Shown: positions 8,335-15,801 of the stretch, piece after piece
Layout of the letters: every line of letters starts with the position of its first letter
How positions within the stretch are numbered: position 1 is the stretch's first letter
NCBI GenBank assembly: GCA_001664505.1
Contig: CP011806.1
Coordinates: forward strand, 4,168,177 to 4,232,176
DNA: 64,000 bases
Reading direction: 5' to 3'
Source of the DNA: Acidobacteria bacterium Mor1
GTDB lineage: Bacteria; Acidobacteriota; Polarisedimenticolia; Polarisedimenticolales; Polarisedimenticolaceae
Program-made: the position numbers and the translations under genes
The notes under the pieces: generated by a model
Told to the model about the DNA's origin: nothing
Seen by the model: the letters and a program-made list of their open reading frames with translations, nothing else
The model's database searches: none

Positions 8335-9099
8335 TCAGCCGAAGACATGGCCGGCTGCGTGACCGCCGTCGACCCGCAGGGTGGTTCCGGTGATGAAGTC
8401 GTTCTGAGCCAGCATCGCCACGGCGTCCGCCATGTCCTCGGTGGATCCGACGCGGTTCAGCAGGTGCAGCCCGGCGAGGCTCTGCACATCGGCGATACCC
8501 ATCTTTCGCTGGAGCGGGGTTTCGATGATGCCGGTGGCGATGGTCGAGACCCGGATGTTGTCCTCACCCAGCTCAGCCGCCAGTTGGTGGGTCAGACTGT
8601 GGAGCGCCGCCTTGCTGGCGATCGCCCCCGAGGCGGGGAATCCGGCAATGGCGTGTTCGACCAGGGTGGTGCCGACGTTGACGATGGCGCCGCCGCCCCG
8701 CTTCTTCATTTCGGGCACCGCGGCCTGGGCGGTGAAGTAGCTTCCCTTGAAGTTGATCGCGAAGAAGCGATCGAGGTCGGCCTCCTCGGTTTCGAGGAAC
8801 GGCTTCGGATGGAACACTCCGGCGTTGTTGACGAGGATGTCGACGCCGCCGAACTCCTCGACCGCTTTCCGGACCAGCCGATCCCCGAACCCGGGCTCCG
8901 CCACGTCGCCGGCGAGGTAGGCGACGTTGCCGTAGGGGCTCAGTCGGGTGGCCGCATCGGCCAGGTCCTTCTCGGTCCGTGCCGCCAGCACGACGTTGAT
9001 CCCGCTCTCCAGCAGGCGCCGGGCCACGCCGAAGCCGATCCCGGTCGAGCTGCCGGTGACGATTGCCGTAAGTCCCTTCTTTTCAGTTTTTTGAGTCAT
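8335..9099 (-). CDS. SDR-family oxidoreductase lacking the canonical catalytic tyrosine
   Basis: A 254-residue short-chain dehydrogenase/reductase-like protein. The cofactor motif TGSSTGIGFG (residues about 15-24), NNAG (LVNNAGVF), and C-terminal ITGTTLRVDGGHA are all present. The active-site motif YxxxK is altered: the protein reads GFPASGAIASKAAL, so Ala occupies the Tyr position four residues before the Lys, and the usual catalytic Ser region reads VNVGTTL. It may be catalytically altered, use another residue, or act as a binding protein. ATG 9099 follows CGGAGGTTGACCG. It heads an operon with the tautomerase and NTF2-fold genes and is divergent from a LysR regulator. Confidence 0.88.
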   Translation of the reverse strand: MTQKTEKKGLTAIVTGSSTGIGFGVARRLLESGINVVLAARTEKDLADAATRLSPYGNVAYLAGDVAEPGFGDRLVRKAVEEFGGVDILVNNAGVFHPKPFLETEEADLDRFFAINFKGSYFTAQAAVPEMKKRGGGAIVNVGTTLVEHAIAGFPASGAIASKAALHSLTHQLAAELGEDNIRVSTIATGIIETPLQRKMGIADVQSLAGLHLLNRVGSTEDMADAVAMLAQNDFITGTTLRVDGGHAAGHVFG

Positions 9100-9170
9100 C
9101 GGTCAACCTCCGTTCTTGCGTTTGTCGGGGCCGCTTGTTCGACCCGCGGAGGAGTATGGCGTTTCGTTTC

Positions 9171-9228
9171 TTTGCGAAAAACGGGCTGGCGAGCAAATGA
9201 TCGTTGCGAAATACGCAATAATGCGAAA
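9171..9228. promoter_or_regulatory. Probable LysR-type operator in divergent promoter region
   Basis: Between the SDR operon and the LysR gene there is a perfect inverted repeat TTGCGAAATACGCAA at 9204-9218, which contains the T-N11-A core typical of LysR sites. The half site TGCGAAA occurs three times in the same orientation (9173-9179, 9205-9211, 9222-9228). The position between divergent genes is the standard layout for a LysR regulator controlling its neighbour and itself. Confidence 0.6.
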
Positions 9229-9256
9229 GCAGCTCCGGCCGGCAGGGGGAGTGATC

Positions 9257-10168
9257 ATGGATCGTCTCGAAGGCATCGCACTGTTCAACAAGGTCGTCGA
9301 GGTGGGGTCTTTCTCCGAGGCGGGGAGGCAGTCGAATCTCTCCCCCTCGTCGGTTTCCCGCAGCGTGGTCGAGCTGGAGGATTGGGTCGGCGCGACGCTG
9401 CTCCACCGGACCACCCGCCGGCTGCGCCTGACCGAGGTCGGGCGGGTCTTTCACGAACGCAGTAAGGGAATCCTGCTGGACCTGGAAGAGGCGCGTGTCA
9501 CCGCGGGGCAACTGGAGAACGTGCCCGCCGGCCTGTTGCGGGTCAGCATGCCGGCAAGCCTGGAGCAACACCTGGTGGTGGCCGCGTCGCTGTTTCAGGA
9601 GCGGTGGCCCGAGGTGAGTTTCAGCCTGGTCTCCTCGGATCGCCCCGTCGATCTCGTTGCCGAGGGCTTCGACATGGTGGTGCGGTCCGGCACCCTCGAC
9701 GACTCATCGCTCAGAGCGCGGAAGATCGTCGAGGTCAAACGCACCCTCTGCGCCAGCCCGCACTACCTGAAGGCCGCGCCGGCACTAAACCATCCGCGGG
9801 ATGTCGAAAACCACGACTGCCTGATCCTGGGCCGCGCCCGGTCCCACCGGAACTGGCTGTTCTCCAGCGGCAAGGATGAGTTCGAGGTTCGGGCAACGGG
9901 CCGGTTCATGGCGAACAGCGGCAACATGCTGGTCAGCGCGGCCCGGCGCGGGCGCGGGTTGGTGCTGTCCCCCGACTGGATCGTCGGCCCCTATCTGGCC
10001 AACGGCGAATTGACCGAGGCGTTGCCCGGTTTTGCCCCCTCTCCCGCGGCGTCGACCCTCTACGCAATCCACCCGTTCCAGCGCTTCGTTCCCCCTCACG
10101 TGCGCATGTTCATCGATTTCCTGATCGCGCATTTCTCCGCGGACTACGATTGGGGCACGCTTCCGTAG
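9257..10168 (+). CDS. LysR-family transcriptional regulator
   Basis: A 303-residue regulator. ATG 9257 is chosen over upstream in-frame starts because AGGGGGAG precedes it and the DNA-binding domain begins at once: MDRLEGIALFNKVVEVGSFSEAGRQ, with the recognition helix in LSPSSVSRSVVELEDWVGATLLHRTTRRLRLTEVG (residues about 17-58). The rest is the periplasmic-binding-protein-like effector domain (from PAGLLRVSMPASLEQHLV). The CrgA-like subgroup, often next to oxidoreductases, has this look. It is divergent from the SDR-tautomerase-NTF2 operon, which is its likely target through the palindrome at 9204-9218. Confidence 0.95.
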   Translation: MDRLEGIALFNKVVEVGSFSEAGRQSNLSPSSVSRSVVELEDWVGATLLHRTTRRLRLTEVGRVFHERSKGILLDLEEARVTAGQLENVPAGLLRVSMPASLEQHLVVAASLFQERWPEVSFSLVSSDRPVDLVAEGFDMVVRSGTLDDSSLRARKIVEVKRTLCASPHYLKAAPALNHPRDVENHDCLILGRARSHRNWLFSSGKDEFEVRATGRFMANSGNMLVSAARRGRGLVLSPDWIVGPYLANGELTEALPGFAPSPAASTLYAIHPFQRFVPPHVRMFIDFLIAHFSADYDWGTLP

Positions 10169-10301
10169 CTCCTTTTGGGAACCCCGAACCCTCCGCCGGC
10201 ACTACGAGAATGCCGGCCCTCGGCCGGCCGCTTCGGCGTGTCCGGGAGTACCTCGGGCACCTCCAGCGCGACGCCGCAAAGCAGGGTAACGAGGTCCGAG
10301 C

Positions 10302-11456
10302 ATGCTCTCCTGGCTGGTCATCGGGGCGGGAATCCACGGCGTGCGGATTGCCCACTCACTGCTCGTCGAGAGCCGCGTTCCCCGGGAGTCTCTCCGCCTG
10401 GTCGATCCCGGGCCGGAGCCGCTGGCCCGCTGGCGGCACTGCACCGAGAACGCCCGGATCCGCTACCTGCGATCGCCCTCGGTGCATCATCTGGGCGTGC
10501 GCTCCCACGCGCTGGAAGAGTTCGCCCGGGAGAACCGGGTCCCGCAAGCATTCCTCGGGGGATTCAATCGCCCTTCCCGGCAGGTGTTCGACACCCACAC
10601 CCGGCATCTCGTCGAAGAACTCGGTTTGCGGGAGCTGCATGTCCGCGCGATGGCGCAGCGTATCGAGCGGATCGAAGGTGGGTGGCGCGTCGAAACCGAC
10701 GGCGGTTCGATCGAGAGCCGGCGCATCGTGCTGGCGATCGGCAGGACCGGGCTGGCGGTGCCGCCGGTGTTTCAGGGAGTCATGTGTCGGAACGACCGCG
10801 TCCGGCACCTCTACGGCGACGATCCGATCGACGAGGCGTTTCTCGGAGAAGGCTCGGTCGTCATCGTGGGTCTGGGACTCGGCGCGGCGGAATGTGCCCT
10901 GGGCCTTTCGAAGTCTCACCGTGGTCCGGTGACCCTGTTGGCACGGCACGACCTTCGCCGGGCGGCCCTCGATGTGAGGCCCGGATGGGAAGACCTGCGG
11001 AAGACGAAACGCCGGCTACATCGTGCGCCGGAGCCCTCGGCGCGGAGGTCGCTGATCGATCGGTCGCGCAAGCCGGGTTCGATTCCGCCACGCACCGCCG
11101 ACGAGTTGCTGGCCCGGGCCCGTGGGGACCAACTCCAACTGCGACACGGCACGGTCGAAGCGGCCGAGATCCTTGAAGACGGTGCCGTCCAACTCCGACT
11201 GGGCGACGGGTCGATCGAGCGCACCGATCGGGTGGTTCTCGCCACCGGGTTCAAGCGCTCCCGGCCCGGCGGCAGGCTCGTCGACGATCTGGTCGCCGAA
11301 AGGGAGCTGCCGACGGCACCCTGCGGCTATCCCTGGTTGGGCGAAGACTTGCAGTGGGACAAAGGCCTGTTCGTTACCGGCGCTCTGGCGGAACTCGCCC
11401 TCGGACCCCAGGCTCCGAACATCATCGGTGCGGCAATGGCAGCCAGGCGCATCTAA
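10302..11456 (+). CDS. FAD/NAD(P)-binding oxidoreductase (flavin monooxygenase-like)
   Basis: A 384-residue flavoprotein. The FAD-binding Rossmann motif is at the N-terminus (WLVIGAGIHGVRIA, residues 4-17). A second dinucleotide motif (VVIVGLGLGAAECALGL, about 186-202) should bind NAD(P)H, and the late ATG motif (VVLATGFKRSRPGG) is typical of class B monooxygenases and their relatives such as SidA/IucD. The segment WRHCTENARIRYLRSPSVHHLGV resembles the start of those N-hydroxylating enzymes, but the whole is shorter than typical family members. Substrate unknown. GAGG lies 8 nt before the ATG. It stands alone and ends before a strong terminator. Confidence 0.75.
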   Translation: MLSWLVIGAGIHGVRIAHSLLVESRVPRESLRLVDPGPEPLARWRHCTENARIRYLRSPSVHHLGVRSHALEEFARENRVPQAFLGGFNRPSRQVFDTHTRHLVEELGLRELHVRAMAQRIERIEGGWRVETDGGSIESRRIVLAIGRTGLAVPPVFQGVMCRNDRVRHLYGDDPIDEAFLGEGSVVIVGLGLGAAECALGLSKSHRGPVTLLARHDLRRAALDVRPGWEDLRKTKRRLHRAPEPSARRSLIDRSRKPGSIPPRTADELLARARGDQLQLRHGTVEAAEILEDGAVQLRLGDGSIERTDRVVLATGFKRSRPGGRLVDDLVAERELPTAPCGYPWLGEDLQWDKGLFVTGALAELALGPQAPNIIGAAMAARRI

Positions 11457-11482
11457 GAGCGCTGCACCGGATTCAAAAAAGA

Positions 11483-11512
11483 AAAGGCGGGGTAGCTGAC
11501 CACCCCGCCTTT
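11483..11512. terminator. Bidirectional rho-independent terminator
   Basis: An 11-bp perfect stem (arms 11483-11493 and 11502-11512, core AAGGCGGGGT/ACCCCGCCTT) with an 8-nt loop. It is followed on the plus strand by a T-rich tract and preceded by an A-rich tract that becomes the U-tract on the minus strand. It lies between two convergent genes and can end both. Confidence 0.85.
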
Positions 11513-11561
11513 CTCGTTTTCGTTGAGCGGCGCCGACCCGTCGGCGCGCGCGCGTGTGCTG

Positions 11562-11590
11562 GGCCGTCGGCTGACTAGGCCGTCGGCTGA
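11562..11590. repeat. 16-bp tandem duplication spanning a stop codon
   Basis: The 13-mer GGCCGTCGGCTGA occurs at 11562-11574 and again at 11578-11590, giving a 16-bp tandem period. The second copy encodes the last residues (QPTA) of the minus-strand gene; the first copy lies just after its stop codon. This looks like a recent slippage duplication at the gene's 3' end. Confidence 0.7.
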
Positions 11591-12060
11591 TAGGGCAGCG
11601 ACGAGTGGTGCAGCACGATGCGCAGCGTGCCGTTCTCGTCCTTCTTGTAGCCCCAGCTCTTGTCGACCTTGGTGACGTTGCCGTCCTTGTCGACACAGTT
11701 CACCCAGCCCATCCACATGGCGACGTCGCCCTGGATGAACGTGGCGGCGGTCTCGGAGGTCACCGAGCGCCAACCCTTGATGCCGAAGCCCCCGTCGAGG
11801 GGGTACTTGTCGCTGTGGCCGACGAAGTAGGAAAGCGCACCTTCCTTGGTCGGGCGGAAGGTCTGTTCGCCGCTTGCCAGCGTCGGTTTGAACAGCACCG
11901 GGCCGAGGTTGTAGCCGTAGGCGGCGTCGAGAGCGCCGTTGGCCACTTCGCGGGCGGCGTCGATGCCGCCTTCTTCAAACGCCTTGGCGACGGCGACCAG
12001 CGCGTCACCCCAGATCTTGCGAGCCTCGGTCAGTTCCTGTTCCGTGATCGTAGAGCTCAT
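11575..12060 (-). CDS. SnoaL/NTF2-like protein
   Basis: A 161-residue cytoplasmic protein with the pattern EARKIWGDALVAVAKAFEEGG, AAYGYNLGPVLFKPTLAS, FRPTKEGALSYFVGHSDKYPLDGGFGIKGW, and a C-terminal LRIVLHHSSLPY. Very similar proteins, sometimes mislabelled phosphoribosyl-AMP cyclohydrolase, belong to the SnoaL-like/CaMKII-association-domain branch of the NTF2 fold. HHSSLPY at the end is a hallmark of the association-domain group, but no kinase is attached. Function unknown. It is divergent from a serine hydrolase gene, with a nested palindrome between them, and ends at a bidirectional terminator. Confidence 0.78.
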   Translation of the reverse strand: MSSTITEQELTEARKIWGDALVAVAKAFEEGGIDAAREVANGALDAAYGYNLGPVLFKPTLASGEQTFRPTKEGALSYFVGHSDKYPLDGGFGIKGWRSVTSETAATFIQGDVAMWMGWVNCVDKDGNVTKVDKSWGYKKDENGTLRIVLHHSSLPYQPTA

Positions 12061-12113
12061 CGTCCTTACTCCATTAATGGGTACTTGATCAGTTCCTATT
12101 GTAGCGCATCGTG

Positions 12114-12154
12114 CATTCGAATAAATCGAACGTTCGGTGAGATCATTTCGAATG
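12114..12154. promoter_or_regulatory. Nested palindromes in an AT-richer divergent promoter region
   Basis: An outer inverted repeat CATTCGAA (12114-12121) / TTCGAATG (12147-12154) surrounds the 10-bp palindrome CGAACGTTCG (12127-12136). The region is clearly richer in AT than its surroundings and lies between the divergent genes starting at 12060 (minus) and 12237 (plus). This is the expected form of an operator, but the regulator is not identifiable. Confidence 0.4.
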
Positions 12155-12236
12155 AGGAGGCTCGGGGGATAGGTTTCGTTCGTTCAAGATCGGGCCCGGA
12201 ACGGCGCCGTAATCTCCCCCGCGGAGGTTCGATCCG

Positions 12237-13319
12237 ATGCGATTCCCGCTGCTGTTGCTCCTGGTTTTGATGATGCCCCCGGCCGGTGCCGCCGGACCGA
12301 CTCCGGAGGAAGCCCGGGAGTGGCTCGAGGGTTGGCTGAGTCGGCCCCACGCGCCGCCATCGATCTCGGTGGCGATCGCCGAGGGCGACGAGGTGGTGTT
12401 GGCCGAGGCGGTCGGTCTGGCCGACATCGAGGGCGGGGTCGCCGCGACGCCGGCCACGACCTACCGCACCTATTCGATCTCGAAGGGCATCACCGCCGTC
12501 GGCGTGATGCAGTTGATCGAGCATGGATCGGTGTCCCTCGAAAACGAGCTCCACCGGTTGGTTCCACGCTATCCGAAGAAACGATGGCCGATTCGTGTCG
12601 AGCACCTGCTGGCTCACACCTCGGGAATCCGCCACTACAAGAAGAACGCAGGAGAGATCTCATCGACCGTCGAATACCCGAGCCTCACGGACTCTCTAGC
12701 GGTATTCAAGGACGATCCGTTGCTCTTCGAGCCGGGCACCTCGAAGCAGTACTCCACTTTCGGGTTCAACCTGCTCACCGGTGTGATCGAGCAGGCTTCG
12801 GGCCGCAGCTACGGCGACTATCTGGCAACGCGGGTGTTCGAGCCGGCCGGAATGGAGTCCTCGAACCTGGCGATTGCCGGGGAGGAAGAGGCATCGGCGC
12901 AGGCCTACTGGCGGCCGCGGAAGCCGCGGGGCAAGAGCAAGCGCATCAAGAAGCTTCCCAACGTCAGCGGACGCTACGGAGCCAGCGGCATCGTCTCGAC
13001 CCCGACCGATCTGGTGCGCCTGTTCATCGCCCTGCGCGGGGGCAAGCTCATGCGGCCCGAGACCTTCGAGCGGATGCTCTCGGTTCCGTACCCCGAGGCC
13101 GATCCGGACCAGGCCTACGGCTGGAACCTCGATCGCCAGGAAGGCCGCTTTGCGGTCTATCGGTCGGGAGCCGGCACCGGCTTTACCGGAGCGCTGGTGC
13201 ACTACCCTGAGCGGAACATCACCATCGCGCTGCTGGTTAATCAGAACCAGTACAAGGAGCGCTGGGAGCTGCTGGACGCCCTCGCCGGGAGGTATCTGGG
13301 TTCCGACGGTGAACGGTAG
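12237..13319 (+). CDS. Serine hydrolase, class C beta-lactamase family
   Basis: A 360-residue exported protein with signal peptide MRFPLLLLLVLMMPPAGAAG. The beta-lactamase/DD-peptidase fold is indicated by the SxxK motif Ser80-Ile-Ser-Lys83 (YSISKGIT), the flanking MQLIEHGSVSLENELHRLVPRYP, LLAHTSGI, and YSTFGFNLLTGVIEQASG, which supplies the tyrosine of the YxN-type motif in variant form. The C-terminal GAGTGFTGALVHYP replaces the KTG/HxG element. Such enzymes are esterases, D-aminopeptidases or peptidoglycan hydrolases rather than antibiotic-resistance enzymes in most cases. GCGGAGG lies 8 nt before the ATG. Confidence 0.88.
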   Translation: MRFPLLLLLVLMMPPAGAAGPTPEEAREWLEGWLSRPHAPPSISVAIAEGDEVVLAEAVGLADIEGGVAATPATTYRTYSISKGITAVGVMQLIEHGSVSLENELHRLVPRYPKKRWPIRVEHLLAHTSGIRHYKKNAGEISSTVEYPSLTDSLAVFKDDPLLFEPGTSKQYSTFGFNLLTGVIEQASGRSYGDYLATRVFEPAGMESSNLAIAGEEEASAQAYWRPRKPRGKSKRIKKLPNVSGRYGASGIVSTPTDLVRLFIALRGGKLMRPETFERMLSVPYPEADPDQAYGWNLDRQEGRFAVYRSGAGTGFTGALVHYPERNITIALLVNQNQYKERWELLDALAGRYLGSDGER

Positions 13320-13475
13320 GTAGATCGTCAGGTACATCCCTGGTGCGCGTAGTGTCCTGCGGATAGAACGCCGTCGCGAGATATCCGGCTCAAAACCGAC
13401 CTGATCTTCGCACACCTTTCCGGCACAACCTGTGAGAAGTCGGGTAATCCGCTCAGCCCGCAGCCCTTTCCCATC

Positions 13476-13491
13476 TGGCGCGGGCCTTGCT
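13476..13491 (+). promoter_or_regulatory. Candidate sigma-54 (-24/-12) promoter
   Basis: TGGCGCGGGCCTTGCT matches the sigma-54 consensus TGGCACG-N4-TTGCW at every fixed base but one, with the required 10-nt spacing between the GG and GC doublets. It lies 48 nt upstream of the start at 13539. No enhancer-binding protein gene is in the window, so the activator is unknown. Confidence 0.5.
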
Positions 13492-13538
13492 CTCCGAATC
13501 GGCTCAGCTAGTTCACTGGGCACGAATTGGAGAGCGAT

Positions 13539-15740
13539 ATGACAACAAACATCAAATCAAGAGTGAACGCCGTCGCCAGGCTGAGCCTGGCGCTGCTGAT
13601 TATCTCGGCAGTTCCGCTTGCCAGGCCGGCCTACGGCCAATCCTCGGGCCTCGGTCGTCCAATCGACATCGTCACCCTGAAGGGGCACCAGGTCAGTGGC
13701 TTGATCGGCAAGGAAGTCGATCGGATCGATCTCTATCGATGGGACAGTGCGGCGGGTGTCTTTACCCCTATTCCGTTTCAGATAGACGAGATCGAAGAGT
13801 GGGATCTGCTCGAGACATTGGGGGCGTTCCCGTCTGAATGTTCGGTGGATCCCGGGTCTGTCGACGTCGGCAGCCTCTGTGAGACGAACTATGCCTTCGA
13901 TTTCGCAACCGGCACCTACGGCAGCGGGTCCGATGGAGATGACCCCGCCTTTGATGCCGACGACGAGATCGTCTTCGCCGCACGTGACGCGGGGGACAAG
14001 GCCCTCGTGACCGATTGGGTCAGCGGTGCAGACACGACGACGCGCGTCGAGATCGCGCTCTCCAGGCTCAGCGACTCTGAAAACCCCACCGTCGAGGCGC
14101 AGGCCTGGGTGTACGCCTACGTGTTTCCAACGAGCCATACACCCGGCGCCACAGAGGAGTACGTGAGCTGGACACCGCAGCTGATCGACCCGGAGAGGAC
14201 GGGTGAGCCCTGTTTCACGTTGGATTTCAACGTGCAGCGCGGCCAAAGAGCCTGTGGGTGGGCAACGTCCGGCTATCGTGCTCGCCCCACGCTCGAGCTC
14301 CACTGGATCGGCAACAACAGCATGAACCGAATGAAAGTGCGCCAACCGAATTCGTCTCTCGGTGCGGATCTGCTGGACCGCGAGAAGTTCCGAATTCCGA
14401 CTCCTAATGAAGTAACGAAGGAGTCGGAGGAGTCGTGGGACTCGAAAAACTGCCCCAGAGTTCACGGGCTGAAGACGCCGGCCGAGAACCATGCACCGAT
14501 TCGCGTACTGCGCCAGACCCAAGGGACCCAGAGCGGCTTCGGCACCACGAGGAACGACTGGTACTACGGGACCCACCATGTCTTCCGGTATCGCCTGCGC
14601 GTGCACCAAGGGGTGCCGCCGCTGATGCACTACTTCGAGTTTCTCAAGTTCGACACTACGGCGGGTGAGAGCGGCAAGGTTACGGGGGCAGCCGGAATGG
14701 ACACAGTTGATGGATCGTCCGGCTCGGTTCCCGGGCAGTACAACGAGGCGGGGCCGACGCATTGGGGGTGGTCTCAGATCGAATCCTCGCGTGGCAACTT
14801 TGCGTGGTTTGTTCGAGAGCCTCGCCCGTTCGTTTGGAGCGATGGTCCGTCGTACTTCTACAGTGACGCCTCGACCGTGAACACTCCTCCGGAGCTCGAG
14901 GATGGTCGCTACGGAGCGAACGGTACTGAGTGGCAAGGCGAGTCGATGGATATGCAGGACCGAGTTTGCTCGCTGACAGGTCTGCCGGACTATGACCCCG
15001 ACGATCCCGGAAAGCTCTGGAAAGAGCTCGAGCTGGTCATTGTTCCGTTGGCGACCAACGAATCGGCGATGACGGTCTTGAGTTGGCTGGAGAATCCGTT
15101 GGTTACGGTCGGACGCTCGCAGTCCCCACCCAGCGGTGGCGGGCTACCGAGTTCGCCCTGCGGTCCGAACCTCAGTCAGAGCAATGACGGCAGCGGGTAT
15201 CACGCGCAGATCAGTCTCGGCTTGGGGACGGGGTCCGGATGCGACCCCAATACGGCCTATGGCTACCGCATCTACCGGGCTCTTGGTCTGGGTGAGTTCC
15301 TTCCGATCGCAGATGTTGCGGTCGGGAGCGATTTCCCGGATAGCTCGGTGCGCCCGGGGAATACCTACCGTTACAAGGCCTACGCCTATGACGAGACCGG
15401 TGCGATCGGTCCGCCGTCGAACATGGTGACGGTCACCATCAGCGATGCCCAGGCTCCTGACCCTCCGGAAAACATCGTCACGACGCCGCTTTCCGGGGGT
15501 GGGAATGTGGTTTGGGAATCTACGACCTGGGATACGGTGGGGTTCAATATCAAGGCCAGTATCCAGCCCGGCGGGCCGTACACCAAGCTGAACGGGCAGA
15601 CACTGCCGATGACGGCAAGCAACTGGACCATCACCGGTCTGACTCCGGGCGTCACGTACTACTTGGTGATGGAGTCCATCGACAACGAAGGGAACATCAG
15701 CATCGAATCGCTGGAGGCGAGCCTTACGCCTCTTCCATGA
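13539..15740 (+). CDS. Large secreted protein with C-terminal fibronectin type III-like domains
   Basis: A 733-residue exported protein of unknown function. ATG 13539 has GGAGAG 5 nt upstream; a TTG four codons earlier is less likely. The signal peptide ends near PAYGQ. The first 500 residues are an acidic, Trp- and Gly-rich extracellular region with a few cysteines (CSVDPG, SLCETN, PCFTL, RACGW, NCPRVHG, RVCSL), resembling no family I know. Residues about 540-733 form two Fn3-like modules (AYGYRIYRALGLGEF...GNTYRYKAYAYDETGAIGPPSN, then the VTYYLVMESIDNEGN module). There is no sorting or membrane anchor at the C-terminus. It lies behind a good sigma-54 promoter match. Confidence 0.75.
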   Translation: MTTNIKSRVNAVARLSLALLIISAVPLARPAYGQSSGLGRPIDIVTLKGHQVSGLIGKEVDRIDLYRWDSAAGVFTPIPFQIDEIEEWDLLETLGAFPSECSVDPGSVDVGSLCETNYAFDFATGTYGSGSDGDDPAFDADDEIVFAARDAGDKALVTDWVSGADTTTRVEIALSRLSDSENPTVEAQAWVYAYVFPTSHTPGATEEYVSWTPQLIDPERTGEPCFTLDFNVQRGQRACGWATSGYRARPTLELHWIGNNSMNRMKVRQPNSSLGADLLDREKFRIPTPNEVTKESEESWDSKNCPRVHGLKTPAENHAPIRVLRQTQGTQSGFGTTRNDWYYGTHHVFRYRLRVHQGVPPLMHYFEFLKFDTTAGESGKVTGAAGMDTVDGSSGSVPGQYNEAGPTHWGWSQIESSRGNFAWFVREPRPFVWSDGPSYFYSDASTVNTPPELEDGRYGANGTEWQGESMDMQDRVCSLTGLPDYDPDDPGKLWKELELVIVPLATNESAMTVLSWLENPLVTVGRSQSPPSGGGLPSSPCGPNLSQSNDGSGYHAQISLGLGTGSGCDPNTAYGYRIYRALGLGEFLPIADVAVGSDFPDSSVRPGNTYRYKAYAYDETGAIGPPSNMVTVTISDAQAPDPPENIVTTPLSGGGNVVWESTTWDTVGFNIKASIQPGGPYTKLNGQTLPMTASNWTITGLTPGVTYYLVMESIDNEGNISIESLEASLTPLP

Positions 15741-15748
15741 GATCTCTG

Positions 15749-15798
15749 CGAGGGTGATTGCGGGTTCTGTCGCAAGTGGCGGCCCCGCTTCACCCTCG
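15749..15798. terminator. Possible terminator hairpin between convergent genes
   Basis: A perfect 9-bp inverted repeat CGAGGGTGA (15749-15757) / TCACCCTCG (15790-15798) separates two convergent genes. The loop is long (32 nt, with GC-rich internal pairing) and no clear T-tract follows, so factor-independent termination is uncertain. Confidence 0.35.
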
Positions 15799-15801
15799 TG
15801 T

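Noticed and set aside
10195-10217. Terminator hairpin after the LysR gene (GCCGGCA/TGCCGGC)
   Set aside because: Only 7 bp with a 9-nt loop and no T-tract; common by chance at this GC content.
11070-11105. tRNA-like T-loop (GGTTCGATTCC followed by CACGCACC)
   Set aside because: It lies inside the flavoprotein gene and has no matching acceptor, D or anticodon arms; a similar TTCGAATCC near 27609 inside the RstA-like gene fails in the same way.
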